DNA of 64,000 nucleotides, taken from positions 87,490 through 151,489 of the forward strand of contig QKWP01000846.1 of assembly GCA_003550325.1 (NCBI GenBank), written 5' to 3'. Made by a program: the position numbers and the translations under genes. This DNA comes from Gigaspora rosea (lineage: Eukaryota; Glomeromycota; Glomeromycetes; Diversisporales; Gigasporaceae). The notes under the pieces were generated by a model. It made no database searches. It saw nothing but the letters and a program-made list of their open reading frames with translations, and had not been told where the DNA came from. Positions 31,421 through 44,211 of this stretch are shown piece after piece (positions within the stretch are counted from its first letter, which is position 1; each line of letters begins with the position of its first letter).

Positions 31421-31767
31421 TGATTCCATATACTTATCGCTATTGTAGTGTAATATGTATATTGTATTGTACAGTATCTAAATAGGTTAATGTATATTAC
31501 TTGTATTCAACATTTCTGATTTAAAAATTTTCAGATTCATTTTACTTACCAAAAATAAAAATATGAATAAAATTAAAGATCAAAAAAAATAAAAAAAAAC
31601 AACGTTATAAAAAAAATATTTAAATAAATAAAAAAAAATTTAAATAAATAAAAAAAAAATGTTATATAAAAAATTTAAATAAAAAAATAAAAAATTTAAA
31701 TAAAATAAAATAAAATAAAAAATTTAAAAAAAATAAAATATTTAAATAAAAGAAAATAACTAATAAT

Positions 31768-32093
31768 CACATAGGTGATTATTACCTGTGATCTACAATG
31801 CATAAAAAATAAACAAAACAAACTTTTATTAAATAAAAATTAAATCTCTTTAATATTAAAGTAAGGGTAAAGGTTAAAGATTAGGGTAGGGCTTTGTATA
31901 TAGTAAAATTTAGCAAGGAATTTTTTTTTTGCATAAAAAAAAGTAGTTTCATAGACAAAATTTTAGGTTAGAAGCAATTTTAGCAATTTTTTAAAAAATT
32001 TTTTGTTTTTGTTACACAAAACTAATCTACATGTTACACCTGATCCTGAATTTTAATTGGCAAATTAACTACAGGTAATAATCACCTGTGGTG
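31768..32093. repeat. RepD copy 1 (inverted AGGTGATTATTACCTG ends)
   Basis: The left end CACATAGGTGATTATTACCT and the right end AGGTAATAATCACCTGTGGT are inverted, each itself partly palindromic. The interior has TAGTTTCATAGACAAAATTT, TTTTGCATAAAAAAAAGTAG and TTACACCTGATCCTG, plus a TTAGGG-like tract. Other copies are near 33,075, 35,560, 46,670, 50,876 and 54,970. Confidence 0.7.
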
Positions 32094-32099
32094 TAAATT

Positions 32100-32480
32100 A
32101 GTAATTTCAAAAAGAAAAATAAGATAAAAATAAAAATAAAATAAAAGATTTTTTTAAAAAAAAAATAAAAAATGTAACGTTTAAAAAAAAATTTAAATAA
32201 ACAAAAAAAAATACCTTATAAATAAATAAAAAATTTTAAAAATAAATAATAAAATATTTAAATAAAAAAAAAGAAAATAAAGAACAAAAAGATCTTAAAA
32301 AAATAAGTAAATAAATAAAATTAAAATTAAATAAAAGATCTTAAAAAAAAAAAAAACAAAGATTATCTATTTATCGCAGATCAACCTTTGTATCGAAGTT
32401 CGTTTATACTTAATTAGTAATTAATAATTGTTTCTCAAATTATTCCTATCTTGTTTAGGCATATGTAGTTCTTCTGTTAT
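32100..32480. other. Low-complexity A-rich stretch
   Basis: Runs of AAAATAAA/AAATTTAAAT words dominate, as at 31,560-31,760. Nothing else is seen. Confidence 0.5.
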
Positions 32481-32489
32481 GCTAATACA

Positions 32490-32815
32490 AAGAACCTTAA
32501 AGGTATTAGCTTACTTATTTGCGCAAGTAATACAAACTAAAAAAAAACGATTTTGTAAATTAATGCTTGCTATAGTATATATAAAATTTCATATTTCATG
32601 ATGATTAAGTAATTTTTCCAAAAAAAGGATAAATCGACAAAATATTAAATATAACAATGCGAAATTTTAAATGTTTCGCCAAAATTCAAAATGTGACCAC
32701 TATTTAAATTAATAATAATTCACCAAATTTTAAATTTGGACCTTGGTTTAAATTTTTAACTAATTTGCTAAAAAAAAAATATGACCTATGAGAGATGTTT
32801 GGGGTTCTGTAAATT
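32490..32815. repeat. Solo element end and decayed RepF half
   Basis: CTTATTTGCGCAAGTAATAC followed by ACGATTTTGTAAATTAATGC matches the left side of the element at 16,605-17,250. ACTAATTTGCTAAAAA and GACCTATGAGAGATGTTTGG further on is a RepF end. Confidence 0.55.
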
Positions 32816-32889
32816 TTATAAAACGGATCACTATTCAAAAGTTATCCAATATTAAAGTTTATAAAATCTTTAATAATAATTTTTAATAT

Positions 32890-33050
32890 ATACAAAAATT
32901 ATATAATTAAAGCAATACAAATCTATAACAATCTTGAGATTCTGTGATTGAATTTTGATAATTTTAGGCTCATTGGAATCATCTCACTAAGATAAATATT
33001 TTGGTAGTAAAATTATCCAAACCAAATTACTGGTTCAAAAAGTATTTAAT
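32890..33050. repeat. Decayed RepA arm
   Basis: TTCTGTGATTGAATTTTGAT, TTTAGGCTCATTGGAATCAT and ATTTTGGTAGTAAAATTATC follow RepA order with mainly G-to-A and C-to-T differences. Confidence 0.6.
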
Positions 33051-33074
33051 ATTAAATTTGGATAAGTTTAATAC

Positions 33075-33413
33075 TCACTAGTAGTGAATTTCACCAATCC
33101 AATTAGAATTAAGGATCAGGTATAACATGCAAATCAATTTTGTGTAACAAAAATAAGAATTTTTTAAAAATCGCTTCTAACTAAAAATTTTGTCTATGAA
33201 ACTACTTTTTTTTATGCAAAAAAAAATTTCTAATCAAAAAATTCCTCCACCTAGGGCCACAATCTCGTAAAATTTTGGTATAAACTATGCCTCCCTGCCC
33301 CATTCCAGTTCTTACTCTTACTCTAATATTAAAGAAATTTAATTGTTATTTGTTTTGCTACATATAATTATGTATAGATGAATAATTACCAGTAAATTTC
33401 ACCACTGGTGAAT
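33075..33413. repeat. RepD copy 2
   Basis: CACTAGTAGTGAATTTCACC at the left and GTAAATTTCACCACTGGTGA at the right are inverted. GATCAGGTATAACATG, TTTTGTCTATGAAACTACTT and TTTATGCAAAAAAAAATTTC are shared with the other copies. Confidence 0.7.
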
Positions 33414-34555
33414 GCTAAATTAATTCATTAAATTTTAAAAATTTTTAAAAATTTTAATAATTTTAGCTAATCAAAAGCTATTTACAATTAGAGCCTGATA
33501 ATTTTCTGATCCTCCATTTATTTAAAAAATCAGATAATAAATGGCCCTTTCCTTACTATTAAAAATGATTTATATTCACTCTATTCTTAATTTAATTATT
33601 TTAATATTTTTTTTTATTCTTTGATGGCCTCACTAGAGCCTAAGAGAAGGGTTAAAAATCAGCTGATTTTTTAGAAGAGGATTAAAAAAGTAGAAATTAT
33701 ATATGAAAATCTGACTAAAATAGAAGGAAATTAAAATTTTAATCAAAATCAAATTAGCTAATTTCTGAAGTGCTCTAACTAGGTTTAATCCTGTATATAG
33801 TTTACATAAAATAAATCTATTTAATTTACCATCCACTATAAAGGACTAATATTATTTAGCTGCTTCTAAAAATGCCAAATACGATCTATCATACTATGTT
33901 TTTAAAAAAATAGAGTCTCAATATCAGTACTACCAAAAATATATGATTTCTTTTCAAATTCTTTCTATTTAGCATCAATAGTAGGGTTAGATAATAATAT
34001 TTGGGGGTGAGTTAGTAAAAAAGTAACAAATCATTTTTAGTAAAATGTTTTTAAGTTTTAAATTAAAATATCTTTATAACTATTTAATCAAATTTGCTAA
34101 AAATTTTTTTATTAAATTTATTAGGATAGTTGTTAAGATAGTTAAATTTAAAGTCAAGAAAACTTAGAAAAAATTTGTCTCTTTTTTACTGACTCACTCC
34201 CATCTGTATACTACCATATATGAAAATGAATATGCAATAAAAGTATAAAAAGAAAATAAAAGAAGGATAATTTCAAAATCTAAATAATAAACCAAATACA
34301 ACAAAATAGAAAATAAAAGGAACAAAGAAAAGCCTATACTCTAGATGGAACTGATCTATCCTATTTAAAAAAATAAAAATAAAAAAAGAAAACAACAAAA
34401 TAATAATAGTGGTTAAAAAATTATAATACTGCACAGAAAAATGTCTATCTAAGTATTATATGTAAAGTAAATAAAAAAAAAAAGAAAAAACTATATCTAA
34501 AAGAAAGTTCTAAAAAGAAATTTTATTTTAAATTTTTCATCAAAACTATATATAA

Positions 34556-34798
34556 AGATGAAATTATTTTGGGCTTGAAAATCTGAAATTAAAATTTGAT
34601 CTCAAAATTATTTTTGATTTATTTTACTTAAAACCTGAAATTTTTTGATGCTTTTTTTGAATAGACAAAATTATAAGAAATATAAATATATAAATTTTAT
34701 TTGTTCTTCCTTATAAAAATTTTAATTTGCTCTAATGAACCCAAAATAGGCCTTTTTCAAAAATTAATTTCAGTAGTATGGCATTACTAATCAAAACA
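34556..34798 (+). mobile_element. MITE Z, decayed copy
   Basis: TTTTTGAATAGACAAAATTA, TTGTTCTTCCTTATAAAAAT and AATAGGCCTTTTTCAAAAAT match the young copies at 47,544-48,077. The flanks TCAAAACTA and TCAAAACAT look like a damaged 9-bp TSD. Confidence 0.7.
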
Positions 34799-34888
34799 TC
34801 TAATATCTGATATGTTATTTACTGTTTATTTGGTAGAATTTAAAATTTACTTGTAACTTGATTCCAATTACTGTAAGTAGGTACATTA

Positions 34889-35041
34889 GGGGAGTAACAA
34901 AAATCAGGTGATTTTTTAAGGGGGGAGGGGGGTAAAAAAAGTTAAAATTATATATAAGAACCTGACTATTTATATATTAAGGAAGAGGGAGGGGGGGTAG
35001 GCCTCTGATAAAAAATAATCAGGTGATTAATGACACTGCCC
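34889..35041. mobile_element. PIF/Harbinger-like MITE, 153 bp, TTA-flanked
   Basis: The left end GGGGAGTAACAAAAATCAGG and the right end ATTAATGACACTGCCC with AATCAGGTG form imperfect inverted repeats; TTA flanks both sides (34,886-34,888 and 35,042-35,044). A second copy is at 57,219-57,368. Confidence 0.8.
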
Positions 35042-35544
35042 TTACCAATTTAAACAAAGTAAATATTACTAATTTTTTAAAAAGGTAGGCTAAATTAGTT
35101 ACTTTTTGGTAAAATTTCGAAAAGTCCAAAAAAGCATTAAGAAAGTGTACCAACTTGTAAAAAACATGCTTTGCTAAATAGCATATTTGACTAAAAGAAT
35201 ACTTTTACTAACATTTTCATATCTTCTAACAAAGAACTTTAAAATTGTTGCTTTACTACTTTTCTATAATAACAAATCTTTTTATCTGAAGAGCCTGCCC
35301 CATAAAGAGACTGCTCTTTTTTAACTTTATTTTAGTTCTTCTTATATACGATCTGATTTTTGTATTTAGGCTATGTTTAGATAGAGTTTTTGTTATTTAC
35401 AAATATACTAAAAGCAAAGTTTTTATAGATTGGTGCTTGTGAAAAAATTGGAACTGAGAATTATTAGAAAGAGTTCTATTTGTTAATTATTTTAATATTA
35501 ATTAATAAATTGGATTAATTAATTTATAACATAGTTACTGTAAC

Positions 35545-35835
35545 CACATCTCAACAAGCCAATCAAATTCTAAGATCAGATGTAATATTACACATTTTGA
35601 AAAGTCACAGCAAATGTGTCAAAATTGCTTTTAAATCAAATTTCACATATGAAACTACTTTTCAGTTTCTAACAAAAAAATTTCTTGCTAAATTTTAATA
35701 TAATATAGTTTTTTCTAATCCAAGTCTCACTCTAACCCTAACCTTAATTGCACAGCTTTATTTTTATAAAAAATTTTTTTGATAGTTATGTTACACCTGA
35801 TCTAGTATTTACAGTTATATAATCTATGGTTACAA
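35545..35835. repeat. RepD copy 3, decayed
   Basis: AAATTTCACATATGAAACTA, AACAAAAAAATTTCTTGCTA and CACTCTAACCCTAACC are RepD landmarks; GTTACACCTGATCTAGTATT marks its right side. Confidence 0.55.
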
Positions 35836-35839
35836 ATCA

Positions 35840-36680
35840 ATTAATCCTAATAAATTTATCTTAGTAAGATAATTTAATTAGCAATCCATGTAAGAACAGG
35901 ACAATTTATAAAATTTTATATAATATAAATAGCAAATTTACTATAACATTTCGAATGTTGGTATCCAGTTTGCCTACAATATAAAGTATTAATTGTTTAA
36001 ATATAATATAAAATTAAATTATATAGGCATAAAAATATGATATTTGTCTTTCTTTTTATTAAAAGTCTGGTAGAATTTTCTAAAAATAAAAGGTACTTTA
36101 CTAAGAGCTGAAATTTCGAATTTTAAAAAATCCCGTCTTTTTACTATATAATCTTGGGAAATTAGATTCCATATTACTATTAAAACTATATAAATACTTA
36201 TCCCTAACTTTTGTCCTGTTCTTACGTGAATTGCTAATTAAATAATTTTAAAAATTATTTAAATAAAATACATGGGTCACAAAATATTGAAATAAAATAG
36301 ATTTTAAAAAATATCTATTTTATTAAAATTGATAATAATTTTTAATTCAATAATCTATTTTGAATAATTTAACTAACAAAATATTGTTTTGATAAGTTGA
36401 TTTAATAAGCCTAAAATTATCCAAATTCAATTACAAAATTCTAAAATTATTTAATTTTTATAGTATATAATTTAATAAAAGAATTTTAAAATTATTTAAA
36501 AATAAATTTAATATTAAATAGTTTTTAATTTAGTGATCTATTTTAAATAATTTAATTATCAAAATATTGTTTTAAAATCTAAACATAGGATTTCAAAAAC
36601 GATAAAGATCAGAATTATATAACTTAAAAAAAAATTTATGAATTTTTATATATAAAAATCTATAGGACTTTTTTGATAAA
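35840..36680. other. AT-rich stretch, nothing recognised
   Basis: Many AAATTATTTAAAT words and weak inverted blocks, possibly very old RepA arms, but nothing can be assigned. Confidence 0.3.
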
Positions 36681-36689
36681 TAATATATT

Positions 36690-37020
36690 ACTAATCTTTA
36701 ATAGTTTCAAGATCCTATAATCGAATTTTAATGATTTTGGGCATGTTAGAATCAGTTTATTGAGATGAATATTTTGGTGAATAAATCATCTAAAACAAAT
36801 CACTAGATCAAAGTTATTCAATATTAAAGCAATTTTTTAGTAATTCCAAAAACTCATATTAAATTGTACAAAAAGTTGAATAATCTCAAAATCTTGTAAT
36901 TAGATTTGGATAATTTTGAGCTCGCTAAAATTGTCTCATCAAAATGAACATTTTAATAGTTTAACCATTCAAAAATGGATCACTAGATCAAAAGTTATTA
37001 TATAATAAACAATTCACTTT
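36690..37020. repeat. Two decayed RepA arms in tandem
   Basis: TTCAAGATCCTATAATCGAA, TTTGGGCATGTTAGAATC, AATATTTTGGTGAATAAATC and, about 190 bp later, TCTCAAAATCTTGTAATTAG, TTTTGAGCTCGCTAAAATTG follow the RepA arm twice in the same direction. Confidence 0.6.
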
Positions 37021-38125
37021 GACCAAGAGATAAGGTATTAATTACAAACAACCTATTTTTAGTATCAATTACAAAATTACAATAGTGAAAAAACATCAAG
37101 ATTTTGGATACAGTAAATGATTGGGACATGATAAGCATATATCTGAACTGTATATTATAAATATTATAAATATTATATAAATATTATAAATATTATAAAT
37201 ATTGTAAATTGTGTTATTAAAATTTTACAGAGATTATTTTCGAATCATTGTATAGGACCATATAAAATTTAATAATTAATTCTCGTAATAGAAAATTTTT
37301 AAAAATAACTTCCAACCGATTTTTGATATTTTAATTATTATAAGAAATATATATATATATATTTATTATAAGAATTAAGTATACAATTAGTATACCCCGG
37401 AATTTTTAAGATAAATGAAAATTTTCAAAGATCCACAAAACATATTTGACCGAGTAATAAATTTTGTATGGCGACAAAAGATCAATAATTACAATAATTA
37501 AAAGATTTACAATGATAAAATGATCAAGACGATCTTTATTTCATTTCATAATATATGGTTTCGTAGCACCAAATCAGTATTGAATGATCGACGGAATTTT
37601 GATACATTTTAGAGAAGACTATAAGATCAAAATTAAAATTCATAAAGTTAATATTAAATTTTTTGATAAAATATTTAAATCGTTATATATGCTTCAGTAC
37701 TTGTTATAAAATACACATAAAATGATAATCACTTCCCACACTGCGGAAAAATTCCCTAAAATCTGGGAAAAAGATAACCAAATAAGTACAAATGAATAAA
37801 ATTATAGAAACGCGGGGGCAGATCAAGGATTTTTTTTTTAAATGAATACTTTTAATGTTTATTCGGTATTCAAGGTTAATTTTTTTTTTCAAACTAGGAT
37901 CTTTGCAATTTTTTTTTTTAAAAAAAACCAAAAGATACAAAATATGTTACTTGTAAATGGGATACTTTTATTGTATCAATAATTATTAACGTTAAATAGA
38001 TACGATAAATTTACCCGATTTAGAAATTCATTCACTTAGGCAAAGAGCGACTTGTTTATATTATTGATATTACACAAATAATTTAAAATCGCTTATCAAA
38101 AAAGTTAGCAGAATAATGATACACA

Positions 38126-38190
38126 GAATATATATGAATATATATGAATATATATGAATATATATGAATATATATGAATATATATTAATA
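38126..38190. repeat. 10-bp tandem ATATATGAAT array
   Basis: Six units of GAATATATAT in a row. Confidence 0.9.
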
Positions 38191-39744
38191 TATATATGTA
38201 TTCATTTCTTATTAATCTAATTTTATTTAAATTTTAATAAAATTTTGTTAAAAATTTTGTTAAATACAGTATGATGAATTTATTCTAAATACTTTTGCCT
38301 AGCATTGACTATCTTTGACTAGTTAAGTTTTTAGTTCAAAATATGTTAAAGCACGCGATTGTGCATGTGAAAAGAGTATGAAGGATCGATAAATCGTAAT
38401 TTTTTAACGATTAATGGGCTGAGATGATTTAGGGAACAATGAAACAATAATACAGTAGAATACGGTACATGAGAAATTAATAAATATAACATTCCGGTAG
38501 ATTACAAAATTTAATACAGAGTTAATTAATGTTGTGGACATTTAATTTACACTTTTAATGTAAAAAGCATGATATGCATTGAAATGCGTGAAAAATACAT
38601 GAATAAAAAAAAAATCGGAACCAATCATAAATCACATATTAAATAAAAAATGAACCTAAAGAGCAATTCTTGAATCGAAGTCACGCCATGTTTCAATTAA
38701 ACTTTATAAAGGCAAAATGTTATAAATTTGATAAGTAAGAACATGTGATACAATAAAATAATTTCCGGTCTACATAAAAATGGATAATTTTAGTTTTTTT
38801 CCTATTGTGATATATAAATAAGATAAGGCGTTTAAATAAACTGGGGAAATTTGTGCAAACTTTGTTAAAGTAATATTTTATTGGGACATATTTTTTTATC
38901 AGGGAGAAGTCTGCTTACATCTTACATCTTCTTACATCTTCTTACATCTCAATACATCTCAAGCTTACGTCATCAAAAGATAATCATTTCCTTATAAAAA
39001 AATCACTATCCCAAAATAGATTCCAAATATTAGGTTTTATAAATTCAAGTATGTACGCGTAACAGTACAAGTATGTAAATGCGCAAATAGGGATCAAAAT
39101 ACCGAGATCATATATGATTTTTCCGTCTATGTTTAAAAAAAGAAAAGATCTCGAGAGAGACAGTAAATAAATAAATAACAGAAACGATACATAGTATAAA
39201 GAAATTTTCTAAAATTGTTTCATAAGATACTTAATAAAATTTTTAAACTAAACGATTATGAGAATCGTTTTATGAGAATCGTTTTTGTGAGAATTGTTTA
39301 TGGGAATTGTTTATGAGAATCGTTTATGAGAATCGGAATAAAAAAAAGAACATTAACAATAATAGTTCAAAATAGCATAATAAAAAGGTATTTCTTTTCT
39401 TTGAGTAATCAAATGTGTTCAAAAAATATATGTACCGGTAATTAAATTATATAATTTAAATTTGAAGAATTTATTTTAATATAAATCGTAACAGTGATTA
39501 ATGTAGAAAAGATTATATAACATTTAACATTTCAATTATTTCAATTCGGTTAAATATCGGCCAATAATAAAAATAAAAAGTAATAAAAACTTAAATAAGT
39601 TTATTGATTCTTTCTATTGATATTTTGTAATCCAATTACGGTGATTACGATATATATGCATGATTAGAGACTTAATTGTATCACGTAAACGTAAGAAGAG
39701 AATTTATGTAATTTATGTATATTTATTCTTTAATTAATTAATTT

Positions 39745-39980
39745 AAAAATATTGTAAATATTGTAAATATTATAAATATCGTAAATATTATAAATATTAT
39801 AAATATTATAAATATTATAAATATTATATATATTATATATATTATAAATATTATAATATTATAGATATTATAAATATTATAGATATTATAGATATTATAG
39901 ATATTGTAAATATTATAGATATTATAAATATTATAGATATTATAAATATTGTAAATATTATAGATATTATAAATATTGTT
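39745..39980. repeat. 9-bp tandem AAATATTAT array, about 26 units
   Basis: The period is 9 with variants AAATATTGT, AAATATCGT and AGATATTAT. The frame it leaves open on the - strand (YNIYNIYNI) is a repeat artefact. Confidence 0.9.
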
Positions 39981-42247
39981 TTTTAAATAGAGAAGAACCA
40001 TAAAATAACAAGCTTATATCAAGTACAACCTAACACTAGAACATGTTTATATCATTCTCATTCACAGTAAACCTTAATAATATAGCGAACTTACCTTTTA
40101 CATCATTAAATACAACAGTCGGACAATTCCGTCTTTTTCTGTTTGCGTCAGCCAATTCGCGGTACGACACAATTTTTACCCTTGATAATTTCTAATTTGG
40201 GAATTCTTTATCTATACAATCTTTTTAAAATAATTCAAAGAAAAAATCATAACAAGATTATATATAAATCGCGTTATTTGTTCGGTATTTTCTGCATTTT
40301 GGTTACGCCATCAAAAAAAAAAAAAAAATTCATCTTTTGAAAAAAAAAACGGCTCACTCCGTTAAAATTATATCAAATTCCCGAAATAAGTTTGACATTG
40401 GATAATTGTCTAGACCCATCTAAATTTAGATCCTGTCCCTTGAAATTTTGCGGACGTTTGTCCTTTTCAAGTATTTCAGTATTTATATACAATAAAAAAA
40501 AAAAGTAAACTTCACGTGACCAACGGAAAAGATTTATCAATATAGAATAGAATTATGCAATGTAAATAATGAACAAGTTTTAAACATTTGATTTCTCAAT
40601 TTACACAAAGTCGTGTTACCGAATATTCCTTATTAGTATGAGTTAAAGGCTTTTTTTGAAGCATGCTCCGCTATAAATGCATATCGGGTTGAAAAAATCT
40701 TTTATTTTGGTTATCTCAGATCTTATCAGTTATTGTACGTTCTAACATTATATATATAATATTGTGTTGCAATAATTTGCATAATATTTTACATAGTAAG
40801 CTAAAAATGATATTTAAGGCGTTAATTTTAGCGATCTTTTTTTGTGTGTTAATATATCAATCGAAAAAAAAAAAAAAGAGGTTTGATCTTGTCTATTAAA
40901 AAGTAAATGTGCGTTCCCAGCACAGAACCTGCACCAACCAGTTAAATGCTATGTTGTGCAACTTTTAACTAAACCTCTGATTACCATTTTTCGTATGTAC
41001 TAATCATTCTTTGTGTCTCCAAGAATTGTAATTTATTCTGACGCATACATCCCATAGTTTGTTAAAATTTTTTGGCCTTCATCATCGGTTTTAATGAATA
41101 AAAACTTGTTTTTGTTTACGCTATTGTTGATTTTTTTTCTCCGTTAACAAACAAAAAAAAAAAAAAAAAAAAAAAAAAAAANATGATTATAAAAATTATT
41201 TATAGAGGTATGATTGTCAAAGATCCGTTCACTTATGCTTTTTTTTTTATCTGTACTTCCTAACTTTAAGACAATCATTTCCTCGTGATATATATTATCT
41301 TTATGTTAGTTATCCTTCCAAAGTTTCTGCGCGTTGAAGCATAATTAGGTTGCATTTTTGCTTACGTCACAAGAAAAATTATATTTTTTTTTATTATTTC
41401 TTTCGTGTCTAGGTGAGACAAAAGATTAGCAAATTTTTTTTTACTACATGAAAAAAATTAACTTATTTTTTTTACAAAAGCTAATCACTACTCTATCAAT
41501 TATTCTATATCTAACTATATTCAAATTATATTTCACAACTATATTTCAACTATATTTACTAATATCAATTATTTATTTGACTATATTCAATTATTTATTT
41601 GAATATATTCAATTATTTATTTGAATATATTCAATTATATTTTGACTATATTCAATTATATTTTGACTATATCAAATATATTGAATGTATCAACTATATA
41701 TTCTATATATTATTTAATAATATCAAACACTCCACATATATACATTCAACCGAACGAACACACGCATATATGCGTCATTTACCATTTCTGGGTTTGATTG
41801 ACTTTGTATATAAATACCAGTTATTCGGACTCTGAATTCGAGGTTACTAGTTGTTATTTTTATGTCGTCTAATTAATTAGACTCATATAAATTCAAGGTA
41901 ATAGTATTTACACAACTTTAATAGTGAATGCACATGGGAAAAAATCTTTCTTTTTTCAATTCTTTTCATATCTATGGTGTTTTAGATTTAGCTCAATTTT
42001 TAGTTGATTAATAACCTTGATAATATAAACATGCTTTTTTTTAATCCTATTCATTTGCCCTTTTTTTCTTCCTTCATCATCGAACTCATTATCATCAAAT
42101 ATTCAATATTATCGAATTCAATATCATCGAATTCATTATCGAAAATTTTTCCTATTAATTTATGAATTTTATTTTATGAATTATATAGGTGCTTTATAAT
42201 AATTATTATTTAGTTTTAATAATTTTTTATTTATTGTTGTTCGTATA

Positions 42248-42983
42248 ATGATAATACCTACAATTCCTATCGACTCATTATCTTTAGAATCTTTAGATTC
42301 TTCGGAATCTTTAGAGTCTTCGGAATCTTTAAAATCTCCTGAATTTTTAGAATCCATTCACAATATTCAAAATATTGAAAATATTCAAAATATTCAAAAT
42401 ATTCGAAATATTCGAAATATTCAAAATATTCAAAATATTCAAAATATTCAAAATATTCAAAATATTCATAATGTCCATAATGATGTTCATAATGTTCATA
42501 GTGTTCATAATGTTCATAATGTTCACAATGTTCAAAATGTTCAAAATGTTCCAAATGTTCCAAATGTTCAAAATATTGTTCACAATATTCATAATATTCA
42601 TAATATTCCCGTTGTTCAACATCAACAAAAAACTTTACATCATCAACGGGAACAAAATTATCAAATTTCGGAAATTGTGAATAATTTTACTAATCCTATT
42701 TCTTTACCTACTCCTTTTATTCCTTTAAATAATCAACAGCAACAAGTCGACGTACAATTTACCTATTTTCCACAAATTCCTATTCAGCAACAATTTCAAT
42801 CCGTAAATATATTTAATCCAACAGCCTATCCTTCTCCACCTTTGGATTCTTCTATCTGTCTTTCTCCATCGAGAATGGCTTCTAACGATTCTGGTGACCA
42901 TCATAATCGATCAATTATTTCTGATAATTCTCAACCTGGTTCGTCTACATCAGAGACATCTGTAGTGTCTCCTTTTTCATTCG
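42248..42983 (+). CDS. C2H2 zinc-finger protein, exon 1
   Basis: First exon of a 399-residue protein; the coding parts are 42,248-42,983, 43,091-43,468 and 43,624-43,709. ATG at 42,248 is the first in frame. Residues about 10-36 are Ser/Glu-rich, about 37-125 are a 9-bp-period run of NIQ/NVH triplets, and about 126-245 are Gln/Pro/Ser-rich, like a disordered activation region. The donor is chosen at 42,984 (GTTCGT) because it is the phase-1 GT that joins exon 2 in frame; it is weaker than the intron 2 donor. Reading on would hit a stop at 43,013. Probable role: nuclear DNA-binding transcription regulator. Transcription could instead begin within exon 2 at 43,099. Confidence 0.75.
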
Positions 42984-43030
42984 GTTCGTATTTAATAAAA
43001 AATTCGATAAAATAGATAAAAACTTATATG

Positions 43031-43067
<37 letters not shown>

Positions 43068-43090
43068 TTGAATCCTAAAATTTTTAATAG

Positions 43091-43468
43091 ACCCATCGAT
43101 GAAGTTACCATCCGGATCAAATACTTCTCAACCAATTGATTACTATAGTCAACCACCTGCGAATTATAGTCATGGTGGAATGCCACATCCAAATTTTGGT
43201 AGCACAATGCCACCTACTCCCCATGACTACCAAACTTCTATGGCTCCAATGCAAAACCAAAACGGAAACGTTACACGCACTACGCCACCTCAATTCCATC
43301 AAAACCAAAACCGTCCTCCACCAGTAGCTCCTCAAACAATGATGACTACTTTTAGTTCAAAGACGGTTTCTTCTACTCCGAAAAGATACAAATGTAATAT
43401 TTGTCAAAAGAGATTTACTCGTCCAAGTTCCTTACAAACTCATACTTATAGTCACACCGGTGAAAAAC
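43091..43468 (+). CDS. C2H2 zinc-finger protein, exon 2 (first finger)
   Basis: It follows a TTTTTAATAG acceptor (43,090) and ends at a perfect GTAAGT donor (43,469). It encodes a Pro/Gln/Asn-rich linker then finger 1 at residues 347-367 with C-x2-C-x12-H-x3-H (YKCNICQKRFTRPSSLQTH) and the start of the HTGEK linker. The frame and the splice sites agree with exon 3. Confidence 0.9.
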
Positions 43469-43623
43469 GTAAGTCTTATTTTTATTTTTTTTTTTAAAAG
43501 AAAAAAATAAAAAAAAATAAATTTTTTTTTTATATTAAATAATATACATTCGACGCACCACTTGTTCGCTTTTACATTATGCATATAATCAGCATACTGA
43601 CGTTTTTCTACTTATTTATTCAG

Positions 43624-43709
43624 CTTTCAAATGCCCGGTTGAGGGATGTGGTCGTCACTTTTCGGTTGTCAGTAACCTCCGTCGTCATCAAAAAATTCAT
43701 TCGAAATGA
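43624..43709 (+). CDS. C2H2 zinc-finger protein, exon 3 (second finger)
   Basis: After a TATTCAG acceptor (43,623) it completes HTGEKPFKC and finger 2 at residues 375-397 with C-x4-C-x12-H-x3-H (CPVEGCGRHFSVVSNLRRH). A TGA at 43,707-43,709 ends the protein two residues after the last zinc ligand. The paired fingers, the second with the longer C-x4-C spacing, resemble fungal C2H2 factors known from Mucoromycota. Confidence 0.92.
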
Positions 43710-44179
43710 TGGACATCCGAGACAGTCACATATCTCTTATTTTTTTTATTTTTTTTCTTTATAGACAATATTAAAATGTATCTTTTTGTAATTAGTATTA
43801 AACTAAAAGGCACCTCTTCATTGTAATTTTATATGTTGCAACTAGTAAAACTGTATCTAATGATATATATATATATTATATCAAATATAGTTTGTCTATT
43901 CTTTTATTTNTTTTTTTTTTTTTTTTTTTACGCAATTCGTTGAAAATTCGTTGAATGAAAAAGAAAAAAAGATTAATTTCTTTGAAAGTTCAAAACGATG
44001 ATCGTTCATCGAATTTCTTTTTATTACTATGCCCACACATTTTATGCATTTAAAATTCCTTTTATGCACTCTTGTTTCTCTGCTTATTCACAATGGTTTT
44101 TTTTTTTTTTTACTTATAAATTATCTAATGCGTTATCTCAAACGACAACAATTATTCTCTCTCTCTCTCTCTTCCTTTA

Positions 44180-44211
<32 letters not shown>

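Larger units (their letters stand above)
33840..35440 (+). repeat. RepB copy 2, strongly A/T-shifted, with two inserts
   Basis: Landmarks AAATGCCAAATACGATCTAT, AGAAAGTTCTAAAAAGAAAT and TTTTTGGTAAAATTTCGAAA fit RepB. It carries a decayed copy of the 9-bp-TSD MITE Z (about 34,556-34,798) and a PIF-like MITE (34,889-35,041). Boundaries are approximate. Confidence 0.55.
37030..42240. other. Host-like intergenic region, no gene supported
   Basis: This stretch lacks the named dispersed repeats and contains more scattered CG dinucleotides. It holds 9-10-bp minisatellites (37,145-37,206; 38,126-38,190; 39,745-39,980; 41,520-41,690) and a single-N join at 41,182. No frame of reasonable composition is open. 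The last part would include the promoter of the zinc-finger gene. Confidence 0.45.

Noticed and set aside
39738-40001. YNIYNI repeat frame
   Set aside because: A 9-bp AT minisatellite with no codon bias, splice sites or conserved domain.
42267-42680. Frames opposite to or overlapping zinc-finger exon 1 (FEYFEYFEY, ILNILNI)
   Set aside because: Shadows of the 9-bp repeat; only the + frame connects by splicing to the two zinc fingers.
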